Shown here: positions 17,797 through 25,865 of the stretch, in pieces
Layout: each line of letters opens with the position of its first letter
Position numbering within the stretch: the stretch's first letter is position 1
Source: Pseudomonadota bacterium
GTDB lineage: Bacteria; Pseudomonadota; Alphaproteobacteria; Rhizobiales; Xanthobacteraceae
Reading direction: 5' to 3'
DNA length: 64,000 nt
Assembly (NCBI GenBank): GCA_023387695.1
Contig: JAEWHT010000452.1
Coordinates: 1 to 64,000, forward strand
The notes under the pieces: generated by a model
Database searches by the model: none
Seen by the model: only the letters and a program-made list of their open reading frames with translations
What the model was told of the DNA's origin: nothing
Made by a program: the position numbers and the translations under genes

Positions 17797-19272
17797 ATGC
17801 CGACCGCCTTCCCGTCGCCCATCCCCACCATTCCGACCGCTCCCCTGACCTCCCAGCTCCGCGATGCCTTGCGCACCATCGTGGGTGAGAAAGGTTTCAT
17901 CGAGGACGCGCACGGCATGCAGCCGTTCGTCACCGATTGGCGCGGCGTGCTATCCGGTAACGCGGGCGCCGTCATACGTCCCGGCAACACCGAGGAAGTC
18001 TCAAAAGTGGTCCGGCTCTGCCATGAGCATGGTGTCGCGATCGTGCCGCAGGGGGGCAATACGGGGCTGATGGGCGGGGCCACGCCCTGGCCGGCCCACA
18101 CCGGCATCGTACTGTCGCTGGGCCGGATGAACCGCGTGCTGGACGTCGATCCCGTCGGTTACGCGATGACGGTCGAAGCCGGCTGTGTATTGCAGACGCT
18201 GCAGGAGACTGCGGCTGAAAACGACCGCTTCCTGCCGCTGAGCCTCGGTGCCCAGGGGTCCTGCATGATCGGGGGCAATCTCTCGACCAACGCCGGCGGC
18301 GTGCAGGTGCTGCGCTATGGCAACGCCCGCAATCTCGTGCTGGGGCTCGAGGTGGTGCTGCCCAACGGCGACATCTGGAACGGATTGCGCGCGCTGAAGA
18401 AGGACAACACCGGCTACGATCTCAAGCACCTCTTCATGGGCGCGGAGGGAACGCTCGGCATCATCACCAAGGTCGTCCTCAAGCTGTGGCCGGCGCCCAA
18501 GGACGTCTGCACCGCGTGGCTGGCCATCCCAAATCCTCAGGCGGCGCTGGAGATCCTCTCCGAAGCGCATGCGGCTTCCGAGGACAATGTCGGGTCCTGC
18601 GAGATTTTGAGTCGCGCCGCCGTCGACCTCGTCATGCGCCGTATTCCCGGCGTCCAGGATCCGATCAAGGCGGATACGCCGTGGTACCTGCTGCTTGAAT
18701 GGTCGTCCTCGCGCGCACGGCAGGATGGGGCCGACGGCATGTCGGAAAAGCTGGAAGCGTTTCTCGCCGATCAACTCGAGGCCGGCCGCGTGCTCGACGC
18801 GGTCATCGCGCAGACCGTCAGCCAATCGCGCAACATGTGGCGCATCCGCGAAGCCATGGCCGAGGCCTCACGCGCCGAGGGCCCGGGCATCAGCTACGAC
18901 ATCTCGGTCGCAATCTCCAAAATTCCGGAGTTCATCGACAAGGGCCTCAAGGCCTCGCTCGAGATTCTCCCAAGCATTCGCCCTTATCCGCTGGGGCACA
19001 TCGGCGATGGCAACCTACATTTCTCGTTCATGGGGCCGATCGGCATGGATCAGCAGACGCTGAACCAATACTCCGCCGCGATCACACGGGCCGTGAACGA
19101 TCTCGTCACCTCCATGGGCGGCTCGATCTCGGCGGAGCACGGCATCGGCATCGAGAAGCTCGACGAGCTCAGCCACTACCGCTCCAAGACCGAGCTCGAC
19201 ATCATGCGTACCATCAAGCGCGCGCTCGATCCGCAGAACATCATGAACCCAGGCAAGGTGCTGCGGGTGTGA
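17797..19272 (+). CDS. FAD-binding oxidase, D-2-hydroxyacid dehydrogenase type
   Basis: 491 residues. The PCMH-type FAD-binding domain lies in residues 50-230, with VPQGGNTGLMGGATP (near 82) and GGNLSTNAGGVQVLRYGN. The C-terminal FAD-oxidase domain carries the HIGDGNLHFSFMG metal-site motif and the SAEHGIGIEKL motif at the end. This is the GlcD / D-lactate / D-2-hydroxyglutarate dehydrogenase group. It is monocistronic here, followed by a repeat and a convergent carboxyltransferase. The precise 2-hydroxyacid cannot be assigned. Confidence 0.92.
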   Translation: MPTAFPSPIPTIPTAPLTSQLRDALRTIVGEKGFIEDAHGMQPFVTDWRGVLSGNAGAVIRPGNTEEVSKVVRLCHEHGVAIVPQGGNTGLMGGATPWPAHTGIVLSLGRMNRVLDVDPVGYAMTVEAGCVLQTLQETAAENDRFLPLSLGAQGSCMIGGNLSTNAGGVQVLRYGNARNLVLGLEVVLPNGDIWNGLRALKKDNTGYDLKHLFMGAEGTLGIITKVVLKLWPAPKDVCTAWLAIPNPQAALEILSEAHAASEDNVGSCEILSRAAVDLVMRRIPGVQDPIKADTPWYLLLEWSSSRARQDGADGMSEKLEAFLADQLEAGRVLDAVIAQTVSQSRNMWRIREAMAEASRAEGPGISYDISVAISKIPEFIDKGLKASLEILPSIRPYPLGHIGDGNLHFSFMGPIGMDQQTLNQYSAAITRAVNDLVTSMGGSISAEHGIGIEKLDELSHYRSKTELDIMRTIKRALDPQNIMNPGKVLRV

Positions 19273-19298
19273 TGGGCGACGAACGGCTCAACAAACTC

Positions 19299-19383
19299 GT
19301 CATTGCGAGCGCAGCGAAGCAATCCAGAATCCCGCCGCGGAGACAGTCTGGATTGCTTCGTCGCAAGAGCTCCTCGCAATGAC
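19299..19383. repeat. Palindromic repeat, family 1, copy B
   Basis: Begins GTCATTGCGAGCGCAGCGAA and ends GAGCTCCTCGCAATGAC. The inner arms AAGCAATCCAGA and GTCTGGATTGCTTCG pair well. It lies between the convergent FAD oxidase and carboxyltransferase genes and could work as a bidirectional terminator hairpin. Confidence 0.9.
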
Positions 19384-19407
19384 CGTGGTTTGCCGAGACG
19401 GCTGGGC

Positions 19408-20967
19408 CTACGGCCTGATCGTCATGTTCTCCGGAGGCCCCGCCTTTCGCAGCGGTTCGGCTAGCCGCGCGAACTCGCACAATAGCGAGCGCGTTTTCCT
19501 GGGATCGATGATCTCCTCGACCCAGAACTTTTCGGCCGAGCGGAATGGCGAGCGCAGCTTGTTGAGACGCTCCTCGATCTCCTTCAGCTTCGCGTCCTTA
19601 TCCTCGGCCGCGTCGATATCGGCGCGATAGGCAGCCTCGATGCCGCCTTCGAGCGGCAGCGAGCCCCAATAGGCCGACGGCCAGGCATAGCGAATCGAGA
19701 AGCGGTCGGCCGGCTGATGCACGACACCCGCCACACCAAAGGCGTTGCGCAGGATCACGGTGCACCAGGGCACGGTGGTCTGGTTGACGGCGGCCATGGC
19801 GCGGACGCCGTGACGGATGGTTGCCGCCTTCTCGGCATCGAGGCCAATCATGAAGCCGGGGCAATCCATGAGATAAACGATCGGCAAATGGAAGGTCTCG
19901 GCGAAGTCCACCCACCGCACGACCTTCTGGCAGGCATCCGCCGTCCAGGAGCCGCCATAGTGGAAACTGTCGCTGGCAAGCACCATCACCGCCCTGCCCT
20001 CGAGCCGCGCGAGGCCGACGATGATCGGCTTGCCGAATTGGCTTGCGACCTCGAAGAACGAGCCCTTGTCGACGACCGATTCAATGATCGGACGGACCTT
20101 GTAGACCTGCTTGCGGTTGCGCGGCACCGCCTTCATCAGCGCTTCTTCCGTGCGCTCCGGATTGTCGATACACGGCAAGGTCGGCGGTAACTCGTAGACC
20201 GACGAGGGCAGATAGGACAGGAAGCGCCGCGCGCAGGCAAAGGCCTCCTCCTCTGTGTCGACAGCATGATCGACCGCGCCGGCGCGCGTCTGGATGTCGG
20301 CGCCGCCGAGCTCTTCCTTCGAAAGATTCTGGCCCAGCGCCTTCACCACCGGCGGACCCGCGACAAACATCGCAGACTTCCGCGTCATGATGGAATAGTG
20401 GCTCGCGGCAAGACGCGCAGCACCGAGCCCCGCAACCGAGCCGAGGCCGAGCGCGACCACGGGCACACGCGAGAGGTTCTCCGTCGTGAAGCGATACCAG
20501 CGTGTGCCGCCGATGCCGCCCGGCAGGTTCGCCGCACCCTTGGTCTCGATGGTCTTGACCGAGCCGCCGCCGCCCGAGCCCTCGATGATGCGGACGATAG
20601 GCAGACGGAAGTCGTGCGCCATCTCCTCCGCCATCAAGGGCTTCGCCGAGATCGACGCATCCGCCGAGCCGCCACGCACGGTGAAATCGTCACCGACGAC
20701 GACGACCGTGCGGCCGTCGACGCGTGCCCGGCCAAACACACAGTTCGCCGGCGTCACGGTCTTCAGCTCGCCCTTGGGATCGTACTCACCGATGCCGGAG
20801 ACGGCACCGATTTCGTGGAAGCTTCCCTTGTCGATCAGCTTGTCGATGCGTTCCCGAACAGTCAGCCGGCCCTGGTCATGCTGTCGCTTGACCTTGTCAA
20901 CGCCGCCCATCTCCCGCGCGAAGGCTTCGCGCCGGGCGAGCTCGTCGAGTTCCGGCTTCCAGTTCAT
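19408..20967 (-). CDS. Acyl-CoA carboxylase carboxyltransferase (beta) subunit
   Basis: Transfers the carboxyl group from carboxybiotin to an acyl-CoA. The 519 residues contain both crotonase-like halves: the N-half with IEGSGGGGSVKTIE, the C-half with SWTADACQKVVRWVDFAETFHLPIVYLMDCPGF cut here to its core VDFAETFHLPIV, and GRAVMVLASDSFHYGG. This is the propionyl/methylcrotonyl-CoA carboxylase type. The start follows GGAGGGAG, which lies inside the end of the IclR gene. A separate small biotin carrier is encoded nearby, but no biotin carboxylase gene is in the window. Substrate unknown. Confidence 0.9.
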   Translation of the reverse strand: MNWKPELDELARREAFAREMGGVDKVKRQHDQGRLTVRERIDKLIDKGSFHEIGAVSGIGEYDPKGELKTVTPANCVFGRARVDGRTVVVVGDDFTVRGGSADASISAKPLMAEEMAHDFRLPIVRIIEGSGGGGSVKTIETKGAANLPGGIGGTRWYRFTTENLSRVPVVALGLGSVAGLGAARLAASHYSIMTRKSAMFVAGPPVVKALGQNLSKEELGGADIQTRAGAVDHAVDTEEEAFACARRFLSYLPSSVYELPPTLPCIDNPERTEEALMKAVPRNRKQVYKVRPIIESVVDKGSFFEVASQFGKPIIVGLARLEGRAVMVLASDSFHYGGSWTADACQKVVRWVDFAETFHLPIVYLMDCPGFMIGLDAEKAATIRHGVRAMAAVNQTTVPWCTVILRNAFGVAGVVHQPADRFSIRYAWPSAYWGSLPLEGGIEAAYRADIDAAEDKDAKLKEIEERLNKLRSPFRSAEKFWVEEIIDPRKTRSLLCEFARLAEPLRKAGPPENMTIRP

Positions 20968-21871
20968 TCACTCCCTCCGAATTGATCGGCTTATTATTGT
21001 TATGCACGGCCATTGCGACCGGTTTACGCGAGATGCGGTTGTTGAAGACGTCGCCTTCGGCGCCTTCCATCAAACTGCCGAGCGAGCGGCCGAGCGTCAG
21101 CATCAACGGCGCGACCTCGGCATGCAGACGCTGCTCGTCATACATCGCCGACAGCAGTCCGATCGTGATGACGACGAAGGTCTGATACTGCGGCGACCAG
21201 ATCGGCACCGCCAGACCATTGATGTGCGGGCTCCAGAGGCCGCAGGCGGTGACGTAGCCGCGCTCGCGCAACGATTGCCGGTTGGCCTCGATGCGGGGCC
21301 GCAGGATCTTTGCAGCCTCGGGCGCTTCGCGCTCCATGTCATTGATGAAGGCATCGCCGACTTCCGGCGACAGCGCCGCCGTATAAGCAGCACCCGCCGC
21401 GGTCGAGGCCATCGAGATGCGGCTGCCGGTGCCCTCGTGCAGGCCGAGCGCAGAAGCCGACCGCGCGAACTGGAGATAGACGAGATGGAAGCGATCCGGC
21501 ACGACGAAGCCGACGGTGCCCGGCAATTGCTCGGCGACTTCCTGAAGCCGCTGGCGGATCATGCTGCGCAGCTGCGCGCCCTTCATCATCGAAGCGCTCA
21601 TCGCCACAGCGCTCGGGCCGATGCGATATTTCTGATCGCGCGGCAGATAGACGAGCTGGCCCATGCGCGTCAGCGTGTGCGTGAGGCGCGACACGGTTGA
21701 GCGCGGCAGGCCGCAGCGATTTGAAATCTCGAGATTGCCGAGTCGGGCCTCATGGCCCTCGAAGCATCGCAACACGTCGAACGCGCGCGACACCACCTGG
21801 ATCACATCACCTTCACCGGCATCGCCAGCGAGTGCACCTTGTCTGCTTAACCGCTCCGAACGTCGTCCCAT
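20897..21871 (-). CDS. IclR-family transcriptional regulator
   Basis: 324 residues. The N-terminal winged helix (VSRAFDVLRCFEGHEARLGN, then GLPRSTVSRLTHTL, residues 25-75) and the C-terminal IclR effector domain (VPIWSPQYQTFVVITIGLL) are clear. The tail after about residue 290 is low-complexity and basic; it reads 71 bases into the next gene in another frame and contains that gene's ribosome-binding site. This suggests translational coupling or a lost stop codon. It probably controls the carboxylase genes, and a matching palindromic operator lies just upstream. Confidence 0.9.
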   Translation of the reverse strand: MGRRSERLSRQGALAGDAGEGDVIQVVSRAFDVLRCFEGHEARLGNLEISNRCGLPRSTVSRLTHTLTRMGQLVYLPRDQKYRIGPSAVAMSASMMKGAQLRSMIRQRLQEVAEQLPGTVGFVVPDRFHLVYLQFARSASALGLHEGTGSRISMASTAAGAAYTAALSPEVGDAFINDMEREAPEAAKILRPRIEANRQSLRERGYVTACGLWSPHINGLAVPIWSPQYQTFVVITIGLLSAMYDEQRLHAEVAPLMLTLGRSLGSLMEGAEGDVFNNRISRKPVAMAVHNNNKPINSEGVNELEAGTRRARPARSLRAGDGRR

Positions 21872-21886
21872 GATCCCTACCGTTTG

Positions 21887-21910
21887 TTCCGCTCTGCGGA
21901 ATTAAATTCC
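21887..21910. promoter_or_regulatory. IclR-type operator, two overlapping palindromes
   Basis: TTCCGCTCTGCGGAA (21887-21901) and GGAATTAAATTCC (21898-21910) are each perfect palindromes and overlap by four bases. The second resembles the GGAA-rich consensus of IclR-family operators. They lie in the 95-base gap between the divergent iclR-type and biotin-carrier genes. Confidence 0.65.
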
Positions 21911-21966
21911 ACTTTATGAGCGACGCTACCTCAGGCATTTTGCGACGACAACAAAAAGGCGATGGC

Positions 21967-22188
21967 ATGCCAGAAATTAAGATCGTCACGGAGGTCGCGG
22001 GCCGCATCTGCGCGACTCCCGTGCAAGTTGGAAGAACTGTCGCCGATGGCGATGACGTTGTGGTCGTCGAAGCCATGAAGATGGAGATACCGGTGCCCTC
22101 GCCTGCAGCCGGCACGCTGAAATCACTGCTCGTAGAGATCGATGACCTTGTCGCCGAAGGCCAGGCGATCGCGATCGTCACGAACTAA
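21967..22188 (+). CDS. Biotin carboxyl carrier protein (single lipoyl/biotinyl domain)
   Basis: A 73-residue stand-alone biotinyl domain. The biotinylation site is in EAMKMEIPV near residue 37, set between the usual hammerhead strands (ICATPVQVG and GTLKSLLVEIDDLV). An upstream in-frame ATG at 21916 would add 17 residues without homology; the ATG at 21967 fits the domain. It is divergent from iclR and likely partners the carboxyltransferase at 19408-20967. The biotin carboxylase partner must be encoded elsewhere, since none is seen here. Confidence 0.88.
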   Translation: MPEIKIVTEVAGRICATPVQVGRTVADGDDVVVVEAMKMEIPVPSPAAGTLKSLLVEIDDLVAEGQAIAIVTN

Positions 22189-22312
22189 GCGCGCCGTGCC
22201 CGCGACAATCTGAAACAGATCATATCGCGACGACGCTCCACATCTTGCGTCCGGGCGTCATCGCGCACGAAGCCGGGTTGCGCATGCCAGGATTGCGTTG
22301 CACAAGTGAGCG

Positions 22313-24160
22313 ATGATAGCGCAACCGTCGCCCGCCTCTGCCTGGACCCGCTCGAAGCCGCCGCTGCTGCGGTTTCTAGACACATGCCTCAATGAATTCT
22401 CCGCAGAGACTTCGGGTCATGTCGCGGATTACATTCCTGAATTGAGCAAGGCCGACCCTGCCCATTTTGGCATCAGCCTCGCGACGCTGGACGGCCATGT
22501 CTACGAAGTCGGCGACTCCAGGGTGCCCTTCACCATCCAGTCGATGTCAAAGCCGTTCGTGTTTGCGCTGGCGCTGGATCTGCTCGGCGCAAGCAAAGTC
22601 GAAAGCGCAATTGGCGTAGAGCCATCCGGCGATCCCTTCAACTCGATCCGGCTCAATGCTGAGAACCATCCGTTCAACCCGATGGTCAATGCCGGCGCGA
22701 TCGCCTGCACGGGGCTAATTCATGCGAGCAAGGGCGCCGAGGCGTTCGAGCAGATCCGCCTGGCGCTCAGCCGCTTTGCCGGGCGCGATCTCGGCGTGGA
22801 TGAGGCCGTCTACACCTCGGAGAGCCAAACCGGCGATCGCAACCGCGCCATCGGTTATCTGCTCAAGACCAATGCTGTCATCTCCGACAATGTCGCTGGC
22901 GTGCTCGACACTTATTTCCGGCAATGCGCCGTGCTGGTCACCGCGCGCGACATTGCGGTGATGGCTGCGACGCTCGCCAATCGCGGTGTCAATCCGGTCA
23001 CGGGCGAACAGGTGCTGAGCGCCTATGCGATCTCGCGCACGCTGTCGGTGATGACGTCGTCAGGGATGTACGACTACGCCGGCGAATGGATCTACCGCAT
23101 TGGCATTCCCGCCAAGAGCGGCGTCGGTGGCGGCATTCTGTCGGCCCTCCCTGCTCGCCTGGGGCTCGGCAGCTATTCGCCAAAGCTCGACAAGCACGGC
23201 AACAGCGTGCGCGGCATCAAGGTCTGCGAGGCGCTGTCGTCGCATTATGACCTGCACATGCTCAACCGCAGCGACGACGCCCGCAACGCGGTCATCGCCG
23301 ACTACGACATCGGCAAGAGCCCGTCACGCCGCGTCCGCCGCCAGCGGGAGCGAGACATCCTCGCCGCGCACGAAGAGGCCGTGCGCGTGATCGAGCTGGT
23401 CGGCGTGCTGTCGCTGTCGGCCGTCGACTATGTGACGCGCCGGCTTGCGGGGCAATCACGGCCGCAAATCGTGGTGTTCGACCTGCATCGCGTGACCTCG
23501 ACTACACGGGCCGGTGCGAGGCTCATCGCCGAAGCCTTTGAAGAGCTTGCCGAGCTGAACGTCACGGTGGTGTTGTCGGGTGTGAGGCGCGCCTCCAAAG
23601 AATGGAATACGCTGCGGGAATGGACCGCGGAGCTGAAGAATGTTCGCGACTTCTATCTGCTCGACACCGCGATCGAATGGGCGGAAGACCAGATCGTCTA
23701 CCGCTATGGCGGCTCGATCGATTTTCACGAGACCACGGAGCTGTCCGAACAGCCGCTGCTCGACGGGCTCAGCACCGAGGAACTGACGGATCTCGTCTCG
23801 ATCTGCACCGTCAGAACTTATCAGTCCGGCGCCAAGATCCTCACCGCCGGCGATCCCGCCGATGCCCTGTTCTTTCTGCGCAGCGGCGCAGTGCACGTCA
23901 CCCTGCCCGACGGCGTCAGGCTGGCGACGCTGACAGCCGGCATGGCCTTTGGCGAGATGGCGCTGATCGAGGCAACCCGCTCCGCCGACGTATTCGCGGA
24001 CATGGCGGCGACGGCGTTCGAGGTGCCGCTGAGGGAGTTCGAGCGCTTTCGCAAGCAGCACCCGCGGGCGAGCGAGCGCATCATGCGCAATTTGGCGCAG
24101 CTCTTGGCCGATCGCCTGATCGTCGCCAACACTAAGGTCGATATTTTGACGTCGACGTGA
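22313..24160 (+). CDS. Glutaminase fused to STAS and cyclic-nucleotide-binding domains
   Basis: A 615-residue three-domain protein. Residues about 20-325 are a serine-type glutaminase (GlsA fold) with the S-x-x-K motif SMSK at 77-80, NPMVNAGAIA and the GGGILSALPARLG segment. Residues about 355-455 resemble a STAS domain (VVFDLHRVTSTTRAGARLI). Residues about 485-605 form a cNMP-binding beta-roll (LFFLRSGAVHVTLPDG, then MAFGEMALIEATRSADVFADM). It should hydrolyse glutamine to glutamate and ammonia, perhaps gated by a nucleotide and by STAS-mediated contacts. Plain bacterial glutaminases are about 310 residues. Confidence 0.92.
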   Translation: MIAQPSPASAWTRSKPPLLRFLDTCLNEFSAETSGHVADYIPELSKADPAHFGISLATLDGHVYEVGDSRVPFTIQSMSKPFVFALALDLLGASKVESAIGVEPSGDPFNSIRLNAENHPFNPMVNAGAIACTGLIHASKGAEAFEQIRLALSRFAGRDLGVDEAVYTSESQTGDRNRAIGYLLKTNAVISDNVAGVLDTYFRQCAVLVTARDIAVMAATLANRGVNPVTGEQVLSAYAISRTLSVMTSSGMYDYAGEWIYRIGIPAKSGVGGGILSALPARLGLGSYSPKLDKHGNSVRGIKVCEALSSHYDLHMLNRSDDARNAVIADYDIGKSPSRRVRRQRERDILAAHEEAVRVIELVGVLSLSAVDYVTRRLAGQSRPQIVVFDLHRVTSTTRAGARLIAEAFEELAELNVTVVLSGVRRASKEWNTLREWTAELKNVRDFYLLDTAIEWAEDQIVYRYGGSIDFHETTELSEQPLLDGLSTEELTDLVSICTVRTYQSGAKILTAGDPADALFFLRSGAVHVTLPDGVRLATLTAGMAFGEMALIEATRSADVFADMAATAFEVPLREFERFRKQHPRASERIMRNLAQLLADRLIVANTKVDILTST

Positions 24161-24167
24161 GTGTGGC

Positions 24168-24470
24168 CTAGCGGCTAGCTGCCTGGCTGATGCGCCGCTT
24201 GACCTTGGCGGCGCTCGCCTCGAGCAGCGCGGATGGCTGCTGTCCCGTCGCGGCGCAAAGGCAGGCCCAGTAATAGATGACATCGCCGAGCTCCTCGACG
24301 AGCCCCGCCTTGTCGAGCCAGTCGTCACGCAACAGCTTCTTGATGTGCTCGGCGACCTCGCCGGCTTCGCCGGCAAGGCCGAGTCCGAGATAGGACAGCC
24401 GCTCGTTCGAGGGATGCGTATCGACTTTCGCAACGGTCGCAGCCCAGGCCGCAAATTCGTCGATCGTCAT
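24168..24470 (-). CDS. MazG-like nucleotide pyrophosphohydrolase
   Basis: A 100-residue all-alpha protein of the MazG-like group. The metal-binding pattern is visible: GLAGEAGEVAEHIKK (E-x-x-E) followed by VEELGDVIYYW (E-x-x-D). Members hydrolyse (d)NTPs to the monophosphate. The start follows GAGGGA. It is convergent with the glutaminase gene, with only seven bases between the stops, and lies upstream of nothing obviously related. Substrate range unknown. Confidence 0.85.
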   Translation of the reverse strand: MTIDEFAAWAATVAKVDTHPSNERLSYLGLGLAGEAGEVAEHIKKLLRDDWLDKAGLVEELGDVIYYWACLCAATGQQPSALLEASAAKVKRRISQAASR

Positions 24471-24493
24471 GGCATCCCTCGCAGGGCTTCGGT

Positions 24494-25021
24494 TCAGCCC
24501 ACCACTTCGGTGACGGGCTGGAGATCGATCTCGAACGTCTCCAGGAACTTTGACGTCATGATGTAGAAGCCGACCGAGAGCTGCAGCTCAACGAGTGCTG
24601 CAGGCGTCAGCTTCGCGGCGATCGCCTTGAAGGTCGTGTCTGTCGGCTTCTTCAGCTTGACGATCTCGTCGGTGAAAGCGAGCGCGGCGCGCTGGGTCTC
24701 GTCGAAACAACTCGCGGCCTGCCAGTTCTCTAGCGCCTCGTTCTGCGCGTCGGTGACGCCGACATTCTTGCCGATGCGCTTGTGCGCGATGATCTCGTAC
24801 GGCGCCTCGCACAATATGCCGGTGCGCGTGATCGCAAGCTCGCGCACGATCGGATCGAGCTCGCCCTTGTGGCGGATCGCGCCACCGAGTCGGCAGTACT
24901 GCTCAAAATAGCTCGGCGAATGCGACATCATCCGGAAGATGTTGGCATTGCGGTTCTTGTCGAGGATTTCGCGGGTGCGGTCGGACGCCTTGGACGGATC
25001 GCTGTAGTCGATACGGGCCAT
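24494..25021 (-). CDS. Carboxymuconolactone decarboxylase (AhpD-like) family protein
   Basis: 175 residues of the AhpD/CMD helical fold. The family core RELAITRTGILCEAPYEIIAHKRIG is here shown by its key part ILCEAPYEIIAH: a cysteine seven residues before a histidine rather than the CxxC pair of AhpD, so peroxidase-type redox activity is less sure. Similar proteins are often simply annotated as CMD-family. It is 23 bases upstream of the MazG-like gene on the same strand. Function beyond family is unknown. Confidence 0.85.
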   Translation of the reverse strand: MARIDYSDPSKASDRTREILDKNRNANIFRMMSHSPSYFEQYCRLGGAIRHKGELDPIVRELAITRTGILCEAPYEIIAHKRIGKNVGVTDAQNEALENWQAASCFDETQRAALAFTDEIVKLKKPTDTTFKAIAAKLTPAALVELQLSVGFYIMTSKFLETFEIDLQPVTEVVG

Positions 25022-25295
25022 GATTTACCTTGGGTTTTTCCTGTTGCTTTTGATGCTTATTGTCGTTGCCGGAATAAGTTCCCAAAAACTCTATTCTTGC
25101 AGGAACGCAGGAGCAACATCATCGAGTCAAATTGCCGCCGCATTGCTGATCGACCTTGGCACAGTCGATATTCGCCGCGTGGGGACTTAATCGCAGCGAA
25201 TACTCGATGTGGGGTGTTCCGAGTAAAAACAATTGGCCGTCGGGTGCGCAGCGCGCGCAACGATGAGTCACGCCCAAGTCTAGGGAGAAAATGGC
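25022..25295. other. Intergenic stretch without a recognised gene
   Basis: This 274-base gap, AT-richer than its surroundings, precedes a short membrane ORF. I see no coding signal or known RNA motif. It must hold the promoters of the divergent AhpD-like gene and the small ORF. Confidence 0.5.
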
Positions 25296-25397
25296 ATGAA
25301 GGAAGCCACCAAGGGGGCGGCCTCGGAATCGCTCGCGCATGTGCTGGCGGTGATGGCGATGCTCGTCATCGCCAGCATATTGTTCTACGCGCGTTGA
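25296..25397 (+). CDS. Putative 33-residue single-pass membrane protein
   Basis: The frame encodes 33 residues: a polar N-terminus (MKEATKGAASES) and a hydrophobic segment (LAVMAMLVIASILFYAR) with a positive end. AGGGAGAA lies about eight bases before the ATG. An ATG five bases earlier is followed at once by a stop. It stands alone between the AhpD-like and DUF35 genes. Size, ribosome site and hydrophobicity make a real small membrane protein plausible; no homologue is recognised. Confidence 0.5.
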   Translation: MKEATKGAASESLAHVLAVMAMLVIASILFYAR

Positions 25398-25417
25398 GTT
25401 GGAGTTTTACTGTTTTC

Positions 25418-25496
25418 GTCATTCCGGGGTGGCTCTCGCACAAGCCAGGCCCAGAATACCCGTTCCAGGCTCGGTCTCTGACCGCCCCCGAATGAC
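25418..25496. repeat. Palindromic repeat, family 3, single copy
   Basis: Begins GTCATTCCGGGGTGGCTC and ends CGCCCCCGAATGAC, so the ends are inverted copies. Inner segments (GCCAGGCCCAGAA and GTTCCAGGCTCGGTCTC) also pair partly. It resembles the abundant GTCATTCCGGGG repeats of Bradyrhizobium genomes. It lies just past the stop of the DUF35 gene. Confidence 0.75.
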
Positions 25497-25505
25497 GGAA
25501 TCCCC

Positions 25506-25865
25506 TTAAGCTTCCTTCGTAAAGAACGGCACGAGCTTACCGGCAAACGGCTTGAAGCTCGCAGTGACCGAATCGCCAATGGCGAGATCATTCTCGCCAT
25601 GCGCCATCATCCGAAAGCCCTCGGCACAGTCGACCAGCAGGATGTTGTACGGCACGTGGGCGCGCGTCTCGGGCGTGGCAGCGCGGCAGACCAGCGAGGT
25701 CGCGTAGACCCTGCCCTTGCCGCTGGCGCGCGCCTCCCGCGGATCGGCCACGCCACACGCAGCACAGAAGGCGCGGTGGAAATATTGCACATGGCCACAG
25801 GAGGCGCAGGTCTGAAAGGTGATCGCCTGCTCGCCCCTGGTCCAGTCGGCTAGACGCTCGCTCAT
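25506..25865 (-). CDS. DUF35 Zn-ribbon/OB-fold acyl-CoA-associated protein
   Basis: A 119-residue protein with an N-terminal zinc ribbon (CASCGHVQYFHRAFCAACG, residues 20-38) and a C-terminal OB fold (GRVYATSLVCR, then ILLVDCAEGFRMMAH). DUF35 proteins form complexes with thiolases and channel CoA intermediates. The ATG at 25865 overlaps the upstream thiolase stop by four bases (ATGA), which fits a thiolase-DUF35 pair acting together. Confidence 0.9.
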   Translation of the reverse strand: MSERLADWTRGEQAITFQTCASCGHVQYFHRAFCAACGVADPREARASGKGRVYATSLVCRAATPETRAHVPYNILLVDCAEGFRMMAHGENDLAIGDSVTASFKPFAGKLVPFFTKEA

